The notes under the pieces were generated by a model. That model worked only from the letters and a program-made list of their open reading frames with translations, was not told where the DNA came from and made no database searches. Made by a program: the position numbers and the translations under genes. Shown in pieces: positions 63,628-64,000 of a stretch of 64,000 bases of DNA; the first letter of the stretch is position 1; each line of letters opens with the position of its first letter. Origin of the DNA: JAEUMW01 sp963734295 (GTDB lineage: Bacteria > Pseudomonadota > Gammaproteobacteria > Burkholderiales > JAEUMW01); the NCBI GenBank assembly GCA_963734295.1, contig CAVTGS010000012.1, positions 124,001 through 188,000 of the forward strand, given 5' to 3'.

Positions 63628-64000
63628 TCAGTCCCCCGCACGCTTGTCGTGGGGAGCGGACGTGGCCGGCGCGCCACCGCCCGGACCGGCCTTCGGAGCG
63701 CCCCCATCGGGCGGCTCGAAGCCGTCGAGGGGCGCGACCGGTTTCGAGCCCCGCTTCTCGCCGATCGACTCGATCAGCCAGTAGAACATCGGAATGAAGA
63801 AGACCGCGATCACGGTCGCCGCGAGCATGCCGCCGATCACGCCGGTGCCGATGGAATGCCGGCTGTTCGCCGCGGCGCCCGTGGCGATCGCGAGCGGCAC
63901 GCAGCCCAGGATGAAGGCGAACGAGGTCATCACGATCGGACGCAGCCGCTCGCGTGCCGCGGTGAGCGCCGCATCGTACGCGGACTTGCCGGCATCGCGG
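63628..64000 (-). CDS. RND multidrug efflux permease (HAE1/AcrB family), C-terminal end only
   Basis: The frame runs off the right edge of the window; about 123 C-terminal residues are visible. It reads KSAYDAALTAARERLRPIVM then TSFAFILGCVPLAIATGAAA, SIGTGVIGGMLAATVIAVFF and IPMFYWLIES, the last membrane helices of AcrB-type pumps, followed by a Pro/Gly-rich cytoplasmic tail. Partner of the NodT channel downstream. Confidence 0.92.
   Translation of the reverse strand, partial: RDAGKSAYDAALTAARERLRPIVMTSFAFILGCVPLAIATGAAANSRHSIGTGVIGGMLAATVIAVFFIPMFYWLIESIGEKRGSKPVAPLDGFEPPDGGAPKAGPGGGAPATSAPHDKRAGD

Noticed and set aside
1..64000. CRISPR arrays, rRNA operons, complete tRNAs, prophage
   Set aside because: No regularly spaced repeats, no rRNA-like sequence, no complete cloverleaf and no phage structural genes were recognised.

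Overview
The window looks like chromosomal DNA of a GC-rich betaproteobacterium (Burkholderiales/Rhodocyclales-like). Reasons: very high GC with strong third-position bias, a full System I cytochrome c maturation operon, a DUF1841 gene, several TrpX-type (ABC_sub_bind) binding proteins in a row, tandem c-type cytochromes and a NodT/RND efflux pair. No rRNA, complete tRNA, CRISPR array or complete insertion sequence was seen. Many otherwise well conserved genes (ccmB, nodT, yqhA, binding proteins, kinases) carry single-base indels, often in short homopolymers. Part of the apparent gene decay is therefore probably sequence error, as in a draft or metagenome assembly.

Layout. (1) 1-9.2 kb: a tight seven-gene + strand operon with an S8 protease, two members of an unrecognised family A (640 and 288 aa), three members of an unrecognised family B (442, 412, 421 aa) and a singleton, ending in an IS630-like scar. 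(2) 9.7-18.9 kb: a 1102-aa multi-pass membrane protein with a large extracytoplasmic part, a broken paralogue of it, a 667-aa protein and a lipoprotein. (3) 18.9-33.0 kb, mostly - strand: a Rap1a-like/adhesin E-like pair, then a sensory region with a receiver-cyclase, a receiver, two hybrid-less histidine kinases sharing nearly identical HisKA DNA, a SCO protein, an NMT1-like binding protein and four TrpX-type binding proteins plus a remnant. (4) 33.8-38.4 kb, + strand: isochorismatase-family hydrolase, enolase, then a compact cluster of a 126-aa unknown, radical SAM 1, a 51-aa peptide and radical SAM 2, a strong candidate for a peptide-modification (RiPP) locus. (5) 38.4-46.0 kb, - strand: ccmABCDEFGHI plus a NapC/NirT-type tetrahaem cytochrome. 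(6) 46.1-52.6 kb: HigBA toxin-antitoxin, two small cytochromes c, a sugar-type ABC transporter operon flanked on its far side by a headless copy of the second cytochrome, and Ohr. (7) 52.75-57.18 kb: one long, heavily frame-interrupted gene encoding TIR, CHAT (caspase-like), NB-ARC/STAND and TPR domains, probably a conflict/defence or self-killing switch. (8) 57.2-64 kb: VapBC, recQ between two 276-bp near-identical direct repeats made of the 3' end of yqhA, DUF1841, a NodT outer-membrane channel, a second VapBC and the end of an RND pump.

Functional links. The ccm operon supplies haem attachment for the NapC-like and small cytochromes in the window. The binding protein-kinase-receiver-cyclase genes overlap by ATGA junctions and probably form one signalling operon. 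The 1102-aa protein and families A and B have no assigned role. The three places most worth experimental attention are the A/B/S8 operon, the double radical SAM peptide cluster and the TIR-CHAT-STAND-TPR gene.
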